50,485 nucleotides of DNA from a virus (IMGVR_UViG_3300031566_000058:1-50485), one strand, 5' to 3'; counted from the first letter of the stretch, positions 16,141 to 24,599 are shown. Notes: a model not told the origin generated them from the sequence alone. Made by a program: numbers and translations.

Positions 16141-16692
16141 CTATAGCGCTTCCGAAAAGGCGAACGTTGGGGTCTCTTGTTTTTTTGTCTCGGCCAATTG
16201 TCTATCGGCCTGAATATGTAGTTCATCTGCAACCTCGGACATAGTAGTAACTGTTATAAAAACACCGGGCTTTTCATCGCCCCGGCAGTAACGTTTCATG
16301 TTTAACTGCTGAACCACAATCGAGTCGTCTTTCCAGATTATGCCGGTCAGGGCATCTTCGACGCCGCGTAAAATTTTAGTCAGATCCGGTATTGTTGTTT
16401 TCTCATAGAACCTTGGTGCCGACGATTTGAGGCATCCGGCGTTTCGTCCGGATCCGTAGTGGTTTTTCGGCCTGCTGTATAGAAACACAAGCTCAAGCCT
16501 GACCGCTTCGTCCAGCAGTATCATCCGATTTGCCGCCTTCATTGCAAACCACTTGACGCTGTCCATCCAGTTTTTGGTTTTTTTGCAAGCGTGGGTGATA
16601 ATAATCTCGCCGGTTTTTGGATTATGAAAAGCATTCTTACTGCCGGCCGGCCTTGCTATTCCCGGGACGAAAAATGAAATCGGTAGAGCCAT
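16141..16692 (-). CDS. RusA-type Holliday junction resolvase
   Basis: 183 aa from ATG 16692 (TGATG overlap with the gene before). N-terminal SFFVPGIARPAGSKNAF and the core TIPDLTKILRGVEDALTGI, then WKDDSIV, contain the conserved Asp residues (about D103, D113, D122/123) and the typical Lys of RusA. It resolves junctions formed during phage recombination or replication, fitting the RecT/exonuclease module elsewhere. The 45-residue tail after the core is longer than usual and not recognised. Confidence 0.85.
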   Translation of the reverse strand: MALPISFFVPGIARPAGSKNAFHNPKTGEIIITHACKKTKNWMDSVKWFAMKAANRMILLDEAVRLELVFLYSRPKNHYGSGRNAGCLKSSAPRFYEKTTIPDLTKILRGVEDALTGIIWKDDSIVVQQLNMKRYCRGDEKPGVFITVTTMSEVADELHIQADRQLAETKKQETPTFAFSEAL

Positions 16693-17090
16693 CAATTCCC
16701 TTCTTTCAGGACTATTGTATCTTCTTTTATTTCATACTCTTTTATAAATGAGAACAATCGCTCGATCTTGTGCTCGCAATCTTCTTCTGGCGTTTCATTT
16801 TTATAACAACGGTCTATGGCCCTTTTTAATTCTGTATGAATTAAGATGGTGTCATTGCTTTTGTCCCATAAGCTATCTAAGAAATCCATAAACGAATCCA
16901 TTATGTCGAATTGTTCAAGATTTCCTGGAAAGTGACATTTGAAAGCCATCTCAGCTAACATCTCTCCAAAATCCCTTAGATACTCATTTTTTTCGCTTCC
17001 TGAATGTCTTCTAATTACAATTTTGTCATGGCACCATCCATCAGGATTGGAGGTTCTCTCAAAAGTAAGAGTGTTTATTATTTCAGGCAT
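16692..17090 (-). CDS. Hypothetical protein
   Basis: 132 aa, acidic, helical, with CYKNETPEEDCEHKIERLF near the end. Start codon overlaps the stop of the AP2 gene (TGATG) and its stop overlaps the RusA start, so it is translated as part of a tightly coupled set. No domain recognised. Confidence 0.65.
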   Translation of the reverse strand: MPEIINTLTFERTSNPDGWCHDKIVIRRHSGSEKNEYLRDFGEMLAEMAFKCHFPGNLEQFDIMDSFMDFLDSLWDKSNDTILIHTELKRAIDRCYKNETPEEDCEHKIERLFSFIKEYEIKEDTIVLKEGN

Positions 17091-17827
17091 CAGTCACCTT
17101 CTTTCTCAACCTCTCGAAAATCATCGCATTGACAGTGGATGCAGTGTGTTGGCTTGGTCTCCCACTTACTACCGCAACGCTTGCAGACGTAGACAGTAAC
17201 ACCCTTTTTCTTCTTGGCTTGGTGCGTCGGCCGGTTCGGGTTGTTCTCGGCCTGCTCTTTCATATTCGCCGCGTCTACATATTTGCCATCCTCTTGCTGC
17301 GCGGCCATATCTCGCAACTTCCGGGCCTCCTCTTTGTTGCCTTTGTAATCCTGGACGGCGGCGGCCGCCAGAAGCTCGTTATTAAATGTGCCAAACTTGA
17401 GATTCTTTTTCTGTTTGCCGTCCCAGACGTTCGCTCTGTATGTTATCGTGCCGTCTTTCTTTGGTTTGCCCCGCGTGACGCCCTTGTGCTGCGAAAACTG
17501 GTTCCGACGCCCGCGGAGTCCGGCGATATGTTTGGGCTTTGTCTTTTCAGCCACCCGCTTTTTATACGGGCCGCGGGCCTTCTTTGCGATCGGCTTATCA
17601 ACCAACTCTTTTGCCGTCTCCTGGTTTTGTATGAACGGCTCAAACGAAGCTTCTGTCGGCTCGAACTGTGAGCAGATATCGTCGCCGAGCAAAAGGTCCG
17701 ACTCCGATCCGTCCCTGGTGCAGATCAAAGAGACCAGCTTGACAGTCCGCACGTCCCTGACCAGATAACACTTACCATCCTTTCCCATGAAAAACTTGGT
17801 CTGCTTAATCATTTCTTCCGTGATCAT
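17090..17827 (-). CDS. AP2-domain DNA-binding protein with C-terminal zinc ribbon
   Basis: 245 aa. Residues about 114-162 (HKGVTRGKPKKDGTITYRAN, then KKNLKFGTFNNELLAAAAVQ) fit an AP2/ERF three-strand plus helix domain, found in phage homing endonucleases and integrases. A zinc ribbon follows (C215, C218, C229, C232). No HNH or GIY-YIG nuclease core is visible, so it may be a regulator or a remnant of a mobile endonuclease. It overlaps the replication gene by four bases (ATGA). Confidence 0.75.
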   Translation of the reverse strand: MITEEMIKQTKFFMGKDGKCYLVRDVRTVKLVSLICTRDGSESDLLLGDDICSQFEPTEASFEPFIQNQETAKELVDKPIAKKARGPYKKRVAEKTKPKHIAGLRGRRNQFSQHKGVTRGKPKKDGTITYRANVWDGKQKKNLKFGTFNNELLAAAAVQDYKGNKEEARKLRDMAAQQEDGKYVDAANMKEQAENNPNRPTHQAKKKKGVTVYVCKRCGSKWETKPTHCIHCQCDDFREVEKEGD

Positions 17828-18771
17828 TTTTGTTTCTCCTTAAATACTCTTGCCCTGTACCCGATTTCCTCATCCATCCTTGAAAAGAAAACGGCCAACG
17901 GATTTCGACCGCTTTTTGATTCATTCGCAATATCCGCCACCCGCCTAAACACACCATCATCGAACCTTTTCGCCAGCACCTGCAGGTTGAGCCAGTTGTT
18001 GAGATTCCTGATTGCCGACCTGTCAGACTTCGAGCGTGTTTTTAAGATACCCTCCAGTACCGAGACGAACCGAAGCGAAAACGAATTAGATTGAAAATCT
18101 CCGAAATTCGTCTCATCACCATTATTGCCTGCCTGTGAGTTTTGCTGTGAGCCTTGAGATTCCGGGAGTGTTTCGTTTCGTTCTGTTTCGTTCTGTTCGG
18201 TTTCGTTTCGTTTCGTTTCGTTATATAAGCCGCCGCTTTTTTCCTGATTTTCCAGGAATTTCACGGAGTTTTCAGGGGCATTTTCACAAGTGCTTGTATT
18301 ATCAGTGCTTACGGCTTTTGCCTCATTTTCGTTTCCTGATTTTCCAGGAATTTCCTGATTTTCCAGGAATTTCACGGAGTTTCTGGAATTTTCGGGAGAC
18401 ACCTTTTGTATCCACCCAACCCCTTCATCGACAAGAACATTTAATGCAAATTCAATGCTTTCTTCGGGGACAGATAGAATCAAGGCTAGATCTTTTATCG
18501 TGGCCGGTTTCCCTCGGGCATTAAGCAGTGATCCCCTGTTACCACCAACCTCGTCGCCCGCAATTTCCAGGAATTTATGGAAAAGCCCAAAAACCTCAAA
18601 CGCCCTATCACCTGCCCGCCGCTGCATGGCAGCAAATCCGGCACTGCGAGACCGGCCGTGCCGCTTTGACCGGATATACTCAAGCGGCCTGACACGGAGC
18701 TTGTCGCCCACCCTTGCCGGCTGCCCCTTATCATTGACTTCGTAGCGCTCAATCCATTCAGTTATGATATA
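17824..18771 (-). CDS. Replication initiation-type protein with internal repeats
   Basis: 315 aa from ATG 18771 (AGGGAAGCT upstream). Residues about 45-125 (HKFLEIAGDE ... ATIKDLALILSVPEESIEFA) resemble the winged-helix domain of phage replisome organisers. The middle (130-215) is low complexity: NSVKFLENQE occurs at 132-141 and 169-178, then NET(E/K) repeats at 186-202. The C-terminal domain is helical (SDRSAIRNLNNWLNLQVLAK). The repeats fall where many phages carry the origin. The function is inferred from domain style and repeats. Confidence 0.7.
   Translation of the reverse strand, partial: YIITEWIERYEVNDKGQPARVGDKLRVRPLEYIRSKRHGRSRSAGFAAMQRRAGDRAFEVFGLFHKFLEIAGDEVGGNRGSLLNARGKPATIKDLALILSVPEESIEFALNVLVDEGVGWIQKVSPENSRNSVKFLENQEIPGKSGNENEAKAVSTDNTSTCENAPENSVKFLENQEKSGGLYNETKRNETEQNETERNETLPESQGSQQNSQAGNNGDETNFGDFQSNSFSLRFVSVLEGILKTRSKSDRSAIRNLNNWLNLQVLAKRFDDGVFRRVADIANESKSGRNPLAVFFSRMDEEIGYRARVFKEKQK
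18170..18382. repeat. Iteron-like repeats and GTTNN pentamers inside the replication gene; candidate origin
   Basis: CCTGATTTTCCAGGAATTTC occurs at 18243-18262, 18335-18354 and 18354-18373; the copies at 18243 and 18354 extend as identical 29-mers. The core TTCCAGGAA is palindromic and recurs at 18564-18575. Next to it (18170-18225) is a run of GTTTC/GTTCT/GTTCG pentamers. Lambda-type phages place iterons inside the initiator gene, so this is a candidate replication origin. Confidence 0.5.
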
Positions 18772-18785
18772 CATAGCTTCCCTGC

Positions 18786-19673
18786 TTATTCGTTCATTGC
18801 TGCATAACGTCTCGCGTACTCGACTGGTTGTTCTATTTCCTCGAAAACCAGGTGCCCGCACTTCGGACAGGGCGGCCTGGGCGGAGACATTTCATAGCCG
18901 CAACCCCTACACTCGTACCATGAAATAACCGGACCTCTCAGCTTGATTATCTCTGCCTCTGCAATCCCCCGGTGCCTGCGGTCCTCGGCCTCCTGTTTTT
19001 CGTTTCTCTTTTTAAGTTTAAGCTGAAAGCGCTGCTTTTTTGCCCGCTCTAACCGATGGCGCCTGCAGGTCTTTTTGAGATTGCGGATTGCTTTCTTTCT
19101 GTGCTCCGGATTGTTCTTTCGCATCAGGTTAATAAGGCCGTGGCGGTCAATCAATATCAGGTTCTTTGGACGATCATCCATCGTGTCGCCGTTTGTGTGG
19201 GCTACAATTTTGCCGTCGGGGATGGGGCCGTTTTCCTTTTCCCAAAGATATCGGGCACAAGGTATCCATTTATGCTTTCCCTGTATGACCCCTGAGACCT
19301 TTATCCATCTGGATTGCTTGCCGCACTTATCGTTGCGGATAGAGATTGCTCCTGTGTGTTTATGATTTGTCGGCAAGTGGCCTTTGTGGAACTCGGTTGC
19401 CCGCGAAAGGTGCATCCCCTTCATGTTCTTATTCCACGTCTCGCGTCCCTTTTTGAATTGCGTTGACTCGCTGCCCTTAACTAATTTTCTTACAGCGATT
19501 TGCCTGTATTGCCCCTTCGACATCCGCGTATAGATAGCCCTCATAATCGTAGAGTACGCGCAATGATATTCTTGCGTGAGTGCGATTAAGGTAACATTGG
19601 TAGTTTCAAGCCGTTCGACGATCCTTTCGGCGTCCGCCATGACCACGTCTGCGTTTCCTCTATACGCTCCCAT
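18786..19673 (-). CDS. HNH endonuclease with C-terminal zinc ribbon
   Basis: 295 aa, ATG with AAGGAAGC. The N-terminal part has a helix-turn-helix (LIALTQEYHCAYSTIMRAIY). Residues about 120-195 carry an HNH_3-type core: RYLWEKENGPIPDGKIVAHT then MDDRPKNLILI. A basic linker leads to a zinc ribbon (CRGCGYE ... CPKCGH). Probably a free-standing homing-type nuclease or a phage HNH protein. It sits between the replication gene and zinc-binding genes. Confidence 0.82.
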   Translation of the reverse strand: MGAYRGNADVVMADAERIVERLETTNVTLIALTQEYHCAYSTIMRAIYTRMSKGQYRQIAVRKLVKGSESTQFKKGRETWNKNMKGMHLSRATEFHKGHLPTNHKHTGAISIRNDKCGKQSRWIKVSGVIQGKHKWIPCARYLWEKENGPIPDGKIVAHTNGDTMDDRPKNLILIDRHGLINLMRKNNPEHRKKAIRNLKKTCRRHRLERAKKQRFQLKLKKRNEKQEAEDRRHRGIAEAEIIKLRGPVISWYECRGCGYEMSPPRPPCPKCGHLVFEEIEQPVEYARRYAAMNE

Positions 19674-19688
19674 TGCTTCCTTGCTCTT

Positions 19689-20006
19689 TTAACGTCTTAT
19701 TATTTCAGAGAATCCTGAAACTGTTTTTCTTACCAAGTATTCTGCGGGGCTCATTGGTTTCGGACAAACCCGCATCTTGCCATCCTCAATAACAACCATG
19801 CAAAAATTATCATCGCGTTCGACAGGAACCGGAAACGGGGCAAACCAGAACCGCTCGAAACATTCGGCACAGTACCAACAGCGACAATCATGGCCGGAAT
19901 CGTTCGATATGGCCGTTATGATCTCGCCGAACACAAACCGCTTATCACAATAGATACACGGCTGCCATTCGTGCCCTGTCGCTATGATTTGCTTAAATAT
20001 TTTCAT
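19689..20006 (-). CDS. Cys-rich zinc-binding protein
   Basis: 105 aa, start overlapping the preceding gene by four bases. CIYC ... CRCWYCAEC gives three Cys pairs, fitting a zinc-binding treble clef. The rest contains a beta segment (DDNFCMVVIEDGKMRV). Function unknown. Confidence 0.65.
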   Translation of the reverse strand: MKIFKQIIATGHEWQPCIYCDKRFVFGEIITAISNDSGHDCRCWYCAECFERFWFAPFPVPVERDDNFCMVVIEDGKMRVCPKPMSPAEYLVRKTVSGFSEIIRR

Positions 20007-20512
20007 AAAATTTCAAACTCTTCATTGGGGAATATCTTCTTTAGCCCTTCTTTTGCTCTACATCTTTGCTCTTCGATTTGCTCATTTATACTAAGCCCGT
20101 AAACAGGTACGCCATTTTTAGCTGCCCGGTCCAGCTCCGCCTGATCGACCGGATTGACTGCCGATGATTTTAGTTTGTTCGGGAAAGGCAAATTCCAGTT
20201 ATCGATTATAGCCTGCCAGCCGATCTCGTCTGGCACGGCATCGCTGCATCTCGATTTCATAATCCCGGCGAATTGCTCCTGGATATGAGGAAAGGCCAAA
20301 CTCTTCGGCCCCGATTGGGCCAGAAGAAGATTCACAGGATACGTATTGCGAAGGAAATCGTGCACGGCACAATTTATACACAGCCCCTTCGGCGACTTGC
20401 CGCGCTTGAGCATTTCAGCCTTCGACCCGGCAACAGGATCGACCTTGCACCGGGCCCCGCACCGCGAGCAGTGACTTGTTTGCTCTGTATCAAAAAGATT
20501 AAGCTGATTCAT
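20003..20512 (-). CDS. Zinc-ribbon hypothetical protein
   Basis: 169 aa from ATG 20512, with GGAGTC upstream; an ATG at 20524 is also possible. N-terminal MNQLNLFDTEQ looks like a short clamp-binding or flexible tail (QLNLF resembles a beta-clamp motif, weakly). CSRCGARC and CINC form a zinc site. The rest is helical. Possibly a replication-linked small protein; not recognised. Confidence 0.65.
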   Translation of the reverse strand: MNQLNLFDTEQTSHCSRCGARCKVDPVAGSKAEMLKRGKSPKGLCINCAVHDFLRNTYPVNLLLAQSGPKSLAFPHIQEQFAGIMKSRCSDAVPDEIGWQAIIDNWNLPFPNKLKSSAVNPVDQAELDRAAKNGVPVYGLSINEQIEEQRCRAKEGLKKIFPNEEFEIL

Positions 20513-20579
20513 ATTTGACTCCACTCATTCGCCGCCTGCTTCAAAGCTCGGTTAAGCCCATCCATGAGCAAAGCCGGAA

Positions 20580-20783
20580 CTATTCATCAAAACCTAATGG
20601 AGAATTTGGTGGAGAAACACCGCCCACTGTACACTTTGCGTCTTTTACTACTGCTTTGCCGAGTTGTTCTGCAAGAAACTCAATGCTTCGTTTTATGGCA
20701 CAAACGTGGCCTCCGTTTACTGCGGAAGTATTGAAATTCTTTTCGGGGAACGAACCCATCATTTTGATACTAATCATGCCCAT
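20580..20783 (-). CDS. Small hypothetical protein
   Basis: 67 aa from ATG 20783; the AAAGGAG ribosome-binding site lies just upstream, inside a longer frame that could start at 20801, so the shorter start is preferred. No motif beyond two Cys and a Gly/Pro-rich end. Function unknown. Confidence 0.6.
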   Translation of the reverse strand: MGMISIKMMGSFPEKNFNTSAVNGGHVCAIKRSIEFLAEQLGKAVVKDAKCTVGGVSPPNSPLGFDE

Positions 20784-20952
20784 GTATGCAACTCCTTTCA
20801 ATATGTGATTATCCTTAAAAACCAGCTTGGGGCGGTGAGGATTTAGCTTTACTGTGACGAAATCAGCTCACTGGGATTGCATGCACCCACCGTACAGTCA
20901 ATACGGTATTCCGCTCTTCGCAATCTGCCGCCCCTTGCCGGTTATTCACTTG

Positions 20953-21194
20953 TCAACGAATTTCAGGTTTCTTAAAATGTGGACCAGAACAAGTCCAGCA
21001 AAACCAAAGCCTACAAAAATAACATTTATAAGCGTGCATAATACTTATCTTTCTGTCACACGATGCACAGGTCACTTTCACCAGAATTCTATGAGGATAT
21101 ATTTCTGAGTTTTGTAACCGTAATATTGCTCGTTTCTTTTCAATTTCGTCACACACGATTCTTTGGCAGCCTTTTTGAGTTGTTCAAAACCCAT
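20953..21194 (-). pseudogene. Zinc-finger gene apparently split by a frameshift
   Basis: An ATG at 21194 opens MGFEQLKKAAKES and runs to a stop after 38 residues. The overlapping frame, openable from GTG 21156 (67 aa) to 20953, gives CDEIEKKRAILRLQNSEIYP then a Cys-rich zinc finger (CASC, CYFC, CWTC). Removing one base near AAAGAATCGTGTG would join them as one protein of about 80 residues. Either a frameshift mutation, a sequencing error, or only the GTG-started part is used. Confidence 0.5.
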
Positions 21195-21211
21195 AATCCT
21201 TATTACTTTTC

Positions 21212-21258
21212 AAAAATAAGGCAGGGCGGCCATAAGCTGACACAAAAGACCGCCCGCC
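21212..21258 (-). terminator. Rho-independent terminator after the ATPase gene
   Basis: Minus strand GGCGGGCGG and CCGCCC(T)GCC form a strong stem (21220-21258) followed by TTATTTTTG. It sits 12 bases past the stop of the 21270-22949 ATPase gene and so ends the recombination operon transcript. Confidence 0.75.
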
Positions 21259-21269
21259 TATGGAGAAAA

Positions 21270-22949
21270 TCATGACGTCCTCGTGACTTTCCCCTTAACC
21301 ACCTGGAACACCCGCAGCCAGTCTGGCGTATTTGCCTCTGAATAATCTTTGTCATTACTGGCGAAAACCAGCACGTTCTTGATGTTGCACTCATTCACCG
21401 CCTCGAAGAAAGCATTTGCATTGTCTGAAACAAGAATCTCGAAGCCGTCCAGGGCCGCGATGCCAACGCCGGAAATCTCTGCCAGAGCCATAGCCATAAC
21501 GCAACCTGCCCTGTACTGCTCGGATGCACTTGCGTATTCGATGGAGACATGTTTTGAGACGCCCTCCGGTACCAGTGATATCTCTCCATTGTCACTCCAT
21601 GTCAGTGTCGGCATATTCCATAGCCTCAGCAGGTTTTCGTTGATCGGCAGCTTGCGTCCGCCCGCGGCTATCGCCGACTTGACAGGCCCGCCGTTTTTCA
21701 ACGCCTCATCGATGCGGTCGCATTCTTCAATCAGCTCATCAAGCTTCACCGCATTCTTCCCGGCCTGCTCAAACTCAGCTTCGGCCGTCTTGAACCTTCG
21801 GTAGTTTGCGATATTGGCTTGCAGGACGCCCCGCTGCTCTGTGAGATTTTTGAGCAGATCTTCCGAACCTTCTTTGTATTCAACCCCCTTGAACTTCTGA
21901 TTCAATTCCTTGCGGCGTTCTTCGAGTGTGGCCATCGCCGATTCGCAGGCCGCGTTCTGTCTTACGATCTCATCGCGGTCAATCAGCCTGCCGTGATATT
22001 TTTCGAGCCATTCTTCGAGCTGTTTGTGGCGAATTGTGAACGAATCCCGTTTCCTTGCCCCTTCACATAACGGGCACTTGATGTTAGCTCGCCCGTTTTC
22101 CTTTAGTAGAAGCGATTCGATAAGGTTGCAATACACGCTCGCCATCGTGATCTCGTCGGCGGAAATGCCCGGTGGCAAATTCGGCACCTTCTTGATTTGG
22201 CCTTTGAGTTCATCGATTTTCTTTTCCGTAACCATTAAGTCGGCTTTGATTTCGAGCTGCTTTTTGGCCTCTGCGATGATCTCGCCGCCTTTGGCGATCC
22301 TGTCTCCGAGAATTTTGATGGCTTTTTCGTCCTCGGCAACGGCGTAACCATTCTCAAGCCCATAGTCGCCGAGAAGCGGTTGCTTGTCGGGCAGCTCCTT
22401 CTTTGTCCTTTTGATCGCACGCCTGCTCTCGACAACCTCGTTCCTGAATGCGTCCACGTCGAGAACATCAACACCGCTCGCCTTTATCTCTGCAAGCAGC
22501 GATTCATTGATATCGCCGATCTGCAAAGCGATGGCCGTCCTGATAACATCTTTCAGTCCGCCGCCAAGAACCTCGGCGAGGACCTTGCCCCGCTCTTTGG
22601 CGGGCAACGCAATGAATTCGTGGGGATTCAGGCAGTATCGAAGCAATGACTTTGCATCAGATCCGCCCGGCGTGCTGATTGTTCGCCTGATCGAATTGAT
22701 TTCCCCCGTTTCCTTATCGACCATATCAAGCTCAACCAGCATGCCGTTGTCGCCACGAGACAGGTTGCGCGCCTCGTTGAATTTACTCATAGCGCGGCAC
22801 TTGCCTGTCAAAGCAAACTGTATAGCGTCACGGATAGACGATTTGCCCTGGTTGTTCTTTCCCACAAACAGGGACACCGGCCTGTCAAACTCAATGTCGG
22901 CTGCCGGCAGACCGACAAAGTTTTTGATTTTAAGATTTTTCAACTGCAT
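21270..22949 (-). CDS. Rad50/SbcC-like AAA ATPase
   Basis: 559 aa. Walker A GKNNQGKSS (30-38) follows an N-terminal LKNLKIKNFVGL strand typical of SMC/RecF-like ATPases. A long helical region follows, with CPLC at 292-295 resembling a zinc hook. The C-terminal part has a signature-like EYASASEQYRAGCVMAMALA and Walker B-like IAALDGFEIL (weak acidic pattern), ending with ASNDKD. Probably acts with nucleases in end processing, beside RecT and exonuclease genes. The nuclease partner (SbcD/Mre11) is not in the window. Confidence 0.82.
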   Translation of the reverse strand: MQLKNLKIKNFVGLPAADIEFDRPVSLFVGKNNQGKSSIRDAIQFALTGKCRAMSKFNEARNLSRGDNGMLVELDMVDKETGEINSIRRTISTPGGSDAKSLLRYCLNPHEFIALPAKERGKVLAEVLGGGLKDVIRTAIALQIGDINESLLAEIKASGVDVLDVDAFRNEVVESRRAIKRTKKELPDKQPLLGDYGLENGYAVAEDEKAIKILGDRIAKGGEIIAEAKKQLEIKADLMVTEKKIDELKGQIKKVPNLPPGISADEITMASVYCNLIESLLLKENGRANIKCPLCEGARKRDSFTIRHKQLEEWLEKYHGRLIDRDEIVRQNAACESAMATLEERRKELNQKFKGVEYKEGSEDLLKNLTEQRGVLQANIANYRRFKTAEAEFEQAGKNAVKLDELIEECDRIDEALKNGGPVKSAIAAGGRKLPINENLLRLWNMPTLTWSDNGEISLVPEGVSKHVSIEYASASEQYRAGCVMAMALAEISGVGIAALDGFEILVSDNANAFFEAVNECNIKNVLVFASNDKDYSEANTPDWLRVFQVVKGKVTRTS

Positions 22950-23085
22950 GATTTTCTCCTAATTCATTTTTAAGCACTTCCACAAAAACGTCGCGAACAC
23001 CAACCGTCCCCCCTGTTTCTTCTCGGTGCCGGGCATAAGCTGAGAGCAGTTTGTCTGCTAATTTTTCAAAGTTTTGCGTGCTCAT
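22930..23085 (-). CDS. Small hypothetical protein, 51 aa
   Basis: Read by eye: ATG 23085 with AAAGGAG upstream, stop 22932-22930. The sequence starts MSTQNFEKLADKLLSAYARH and is helical and charged. It overlaps the end of the HD-domain gene by 20 bases and the start of the ATPase gene by the same amount, a chain of coupled overlaps that supports translation. Confidence 0.62.
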   Translation of the reverse strand: MSTQNFEKLADKLLSAYARHREETGGTVGVRDVFVEVLKNELGENHAVEKS

Positions 23086-23992
23086 GATTTTCTCCTTTCA
23101 ACATTTCTGCTTTTTCCTCAAACGTAGCCAATTCGTCGGCGATAGACATCAATTTACATACAGGATTATGATAGTAAGCATTAGCCAAGGACTTACCGTA
23201 GCGCGATTTCTGGCTGGCGGCCTTTTGACCTTTTGTCATATCCTTTGGATCTTTCGAATGGTCTCCTCGAAGCGGGTATTCGCCATTTGGATCGTCCTTT
23301 TTGTCTTGGAACTCCTTGAGACCATAGATCCCCATGTGGAACTTAATCATCATTTCCTCAAGCTTCTCAAGCTCGATGAACTTTTTGATCCGGGCAATCG
23401 TTAGTTTTGCGTGCCCTTTTTCTTTATCGCGGTTGTTTGCCCATCCATCGTCGGCCTTGGTTCTTACATAGGCCCCAATCTTGCAGATGTCGTGCAACAA
23501 GCAGGCAATGATGATATTCTCCAGCTTTATCTTGATTGGCATTTGTCCATAACCTACTTTTTTGCTTGGACTAAACTTTGCGACAAATTCACAAACCAAC
23601 TCACAAACCCGTAAGCTGTGAAATGCCAGCCCTCCCGCATAGCTGCCGTGAAATCTTGTCGATGCAGGGGCTTCAAAAAAGCCCTCGTCTTTCAGATAAT
23701 CAATCAGCGATTCGATACCGTCACGGTGCGTGCTTCTCAGCAATTCAATAATTTTTGCTTGCGTATCATTCATTTTCTGATTTCCTTTCTGTTGAAAACT
23801 TAGTGCGTCTGGAAGGGTTGCCGCTGCTGTGTAATTTTGATAATCGTTCCAATTGTCGTCACAGTGATACACAACAAAAACAAACTTGTTATTCCAAGAT
23901 TTTATGCGGCCCTTTTGACGTTTTCCGAAAGCCGGGCAGTATTCAACCCACCGTCCGACGTCACTTTCTTTTAGGGATTCGATTTCAATCAT
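23066..23992 (-). CDS. HD-domain hydrolase fused to a small N-terminal domain
   Basis: 308 aa. Residues 10-45 (VGRWVEYCPAFGKRQKGRIK, FVFVVYHCDD) form a small SH3-like phage domain. Residues 110-290 form an HD phosphohydrolase: H125, H167-D168 (LLHDICK), H219, D286. HD proteins act on nucleotides or nucleic acids. At M74 (ATG 23773) there is GAAAGGAAATCAG in front, so the HD part may also be made alone; the linker looks like a translated ribosome-binding site. Confidence 0.8.
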   Translation of the reverse strand: MIEIESLKESDVGRWVEYCPAFGKRQKGRIKSWNNKFVFVVYHCDDNWNDYQNYTAAATLPDALSFQQKGNQKMNDTQAKIIELLRSTHRDGIESLIDYLKDEGFFEAPASTRFHGSYAGGLAFHSLRVCELVCEFVAKFSPSKKVGYGQMPIKIKLENIIIACLLHDICKIGAYVRTKADDGWANNRDKEKGHAKLTIARIKKFIELEKLEEMMIKFHMGIYGLKEFQDKKDDPNGEYPLRGDHSKDPKDMTKGQKAASQKSRYGKSLANAYYHNPVCKLMSIADELATFEEKAEMLKGENHEHAKL

Positions 23993-24100
23993 TCCGATAC
24001 CTTCTTATCCAAAAAGCGGGGCTGCCACCTGTCGTCCGTGACTATCGCTGGCGGCCCCTGGGCAAAATTAGATGTCTTAAAACAGGTTCGATTGCAGGCA

Positions 24101-24337
24101 TTAGTCCTCGTCCGGCTCCTCTTGCTCTGATTCCGGCTTGGGCTGAACTTCTGGCGACGCCGGTTGCGGCTTTTCTGGAGCCTTTTCTTTCGGTGGGCCA
24201 AACTTGACTTCCAGTCCACTGTAGCTCATATCCATAGCAGTGACTTCAAGGGGTATCTTAAACATGTCACTCAGATTCCGCGACATCATGAGCATTGCCG
24301 TTTCTTTTGAAAACTTAATTGTTGTATCTTCGAACAT
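24101..24337 (-). CDS. Small hypothetical protein with Pro/Glu-rich tail
   Basis: 78 aa from ATG 24337 (AGTGAGGAAC upstream); a longer frame to 24376 overlaps the previous gene and lacks a site. The first half is structured (FSKETAMLMMSRNLSDMFKI), the tail is Pro/Glu/Lys-rich and disordered. It lies just downstream of the RecT operon. Function unknown. Confidence 0.6.
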   Translation of the reverse strand: MFEDTTIKFSKETAMLMMSRNLSDMFKIPLEVTAMDMSYSGLEVKFGPPKEKAPEKPQPASPEVQPKPESEQEEPDED

Positions 24338-24359
24338 TTTGTTCCTCACTTTCTTTTCT

Positions 24360-24599
24360 TTAATTTTCAATGCCACTTGCTATTTTCCACGAACTTGAAT
24401 ACTCATCGGGATTGTCTAATGGTGAAGGTGGACTTGATACGCCAATATGCTTTCTATCCCCACATTCTTCACAGTAAAACCGTCTTGGCTTATTATTTTC
24501 ATCAAAAGGATTAGTCACTCTCATAGGTTCACCACAACTCCGACAATAGGCCCTAAAATACCTGCTCCCTTTTATTCTTTGTCCATGCAATTCATTCAA
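24360..24599 (-). CDS. Zinc-ribbon protein
   Basis: 79 aa. CRSC then CEEC about 25 residues later gives a zinc ribbon; basic N-terminus. The start overlaps the RecT stop by four bases, so it is translated with recT. Function unknown; might bind DNA ends with the recombinase. Confidence 0.65.
   Translation of the reverse strand: MNELHGQRIKGSRYFRAYCRSCGEPMRVTNPFDENNKPRRFYCEECGDRKHIGVSSPPSPLDNPDEYSSSWKIASGIEN

Noticed and set aside
20784-20952. Gene in the gap between two small minus-strand genes
   Set aside because: No frame with a start and normal codon use; only a GC-rich inverted repeat (GGGGCGG near 20831 and CCGCCCC near 20930) is seen.
23989-24219. 76-codon basic ORF upstream of the HD gene
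   Set aside because: Mostly out-of-frame overlap of the Pro/Glu-rich gene; strongly biased composition and no start site. The 108-base gap it covers shows nothing else clear.
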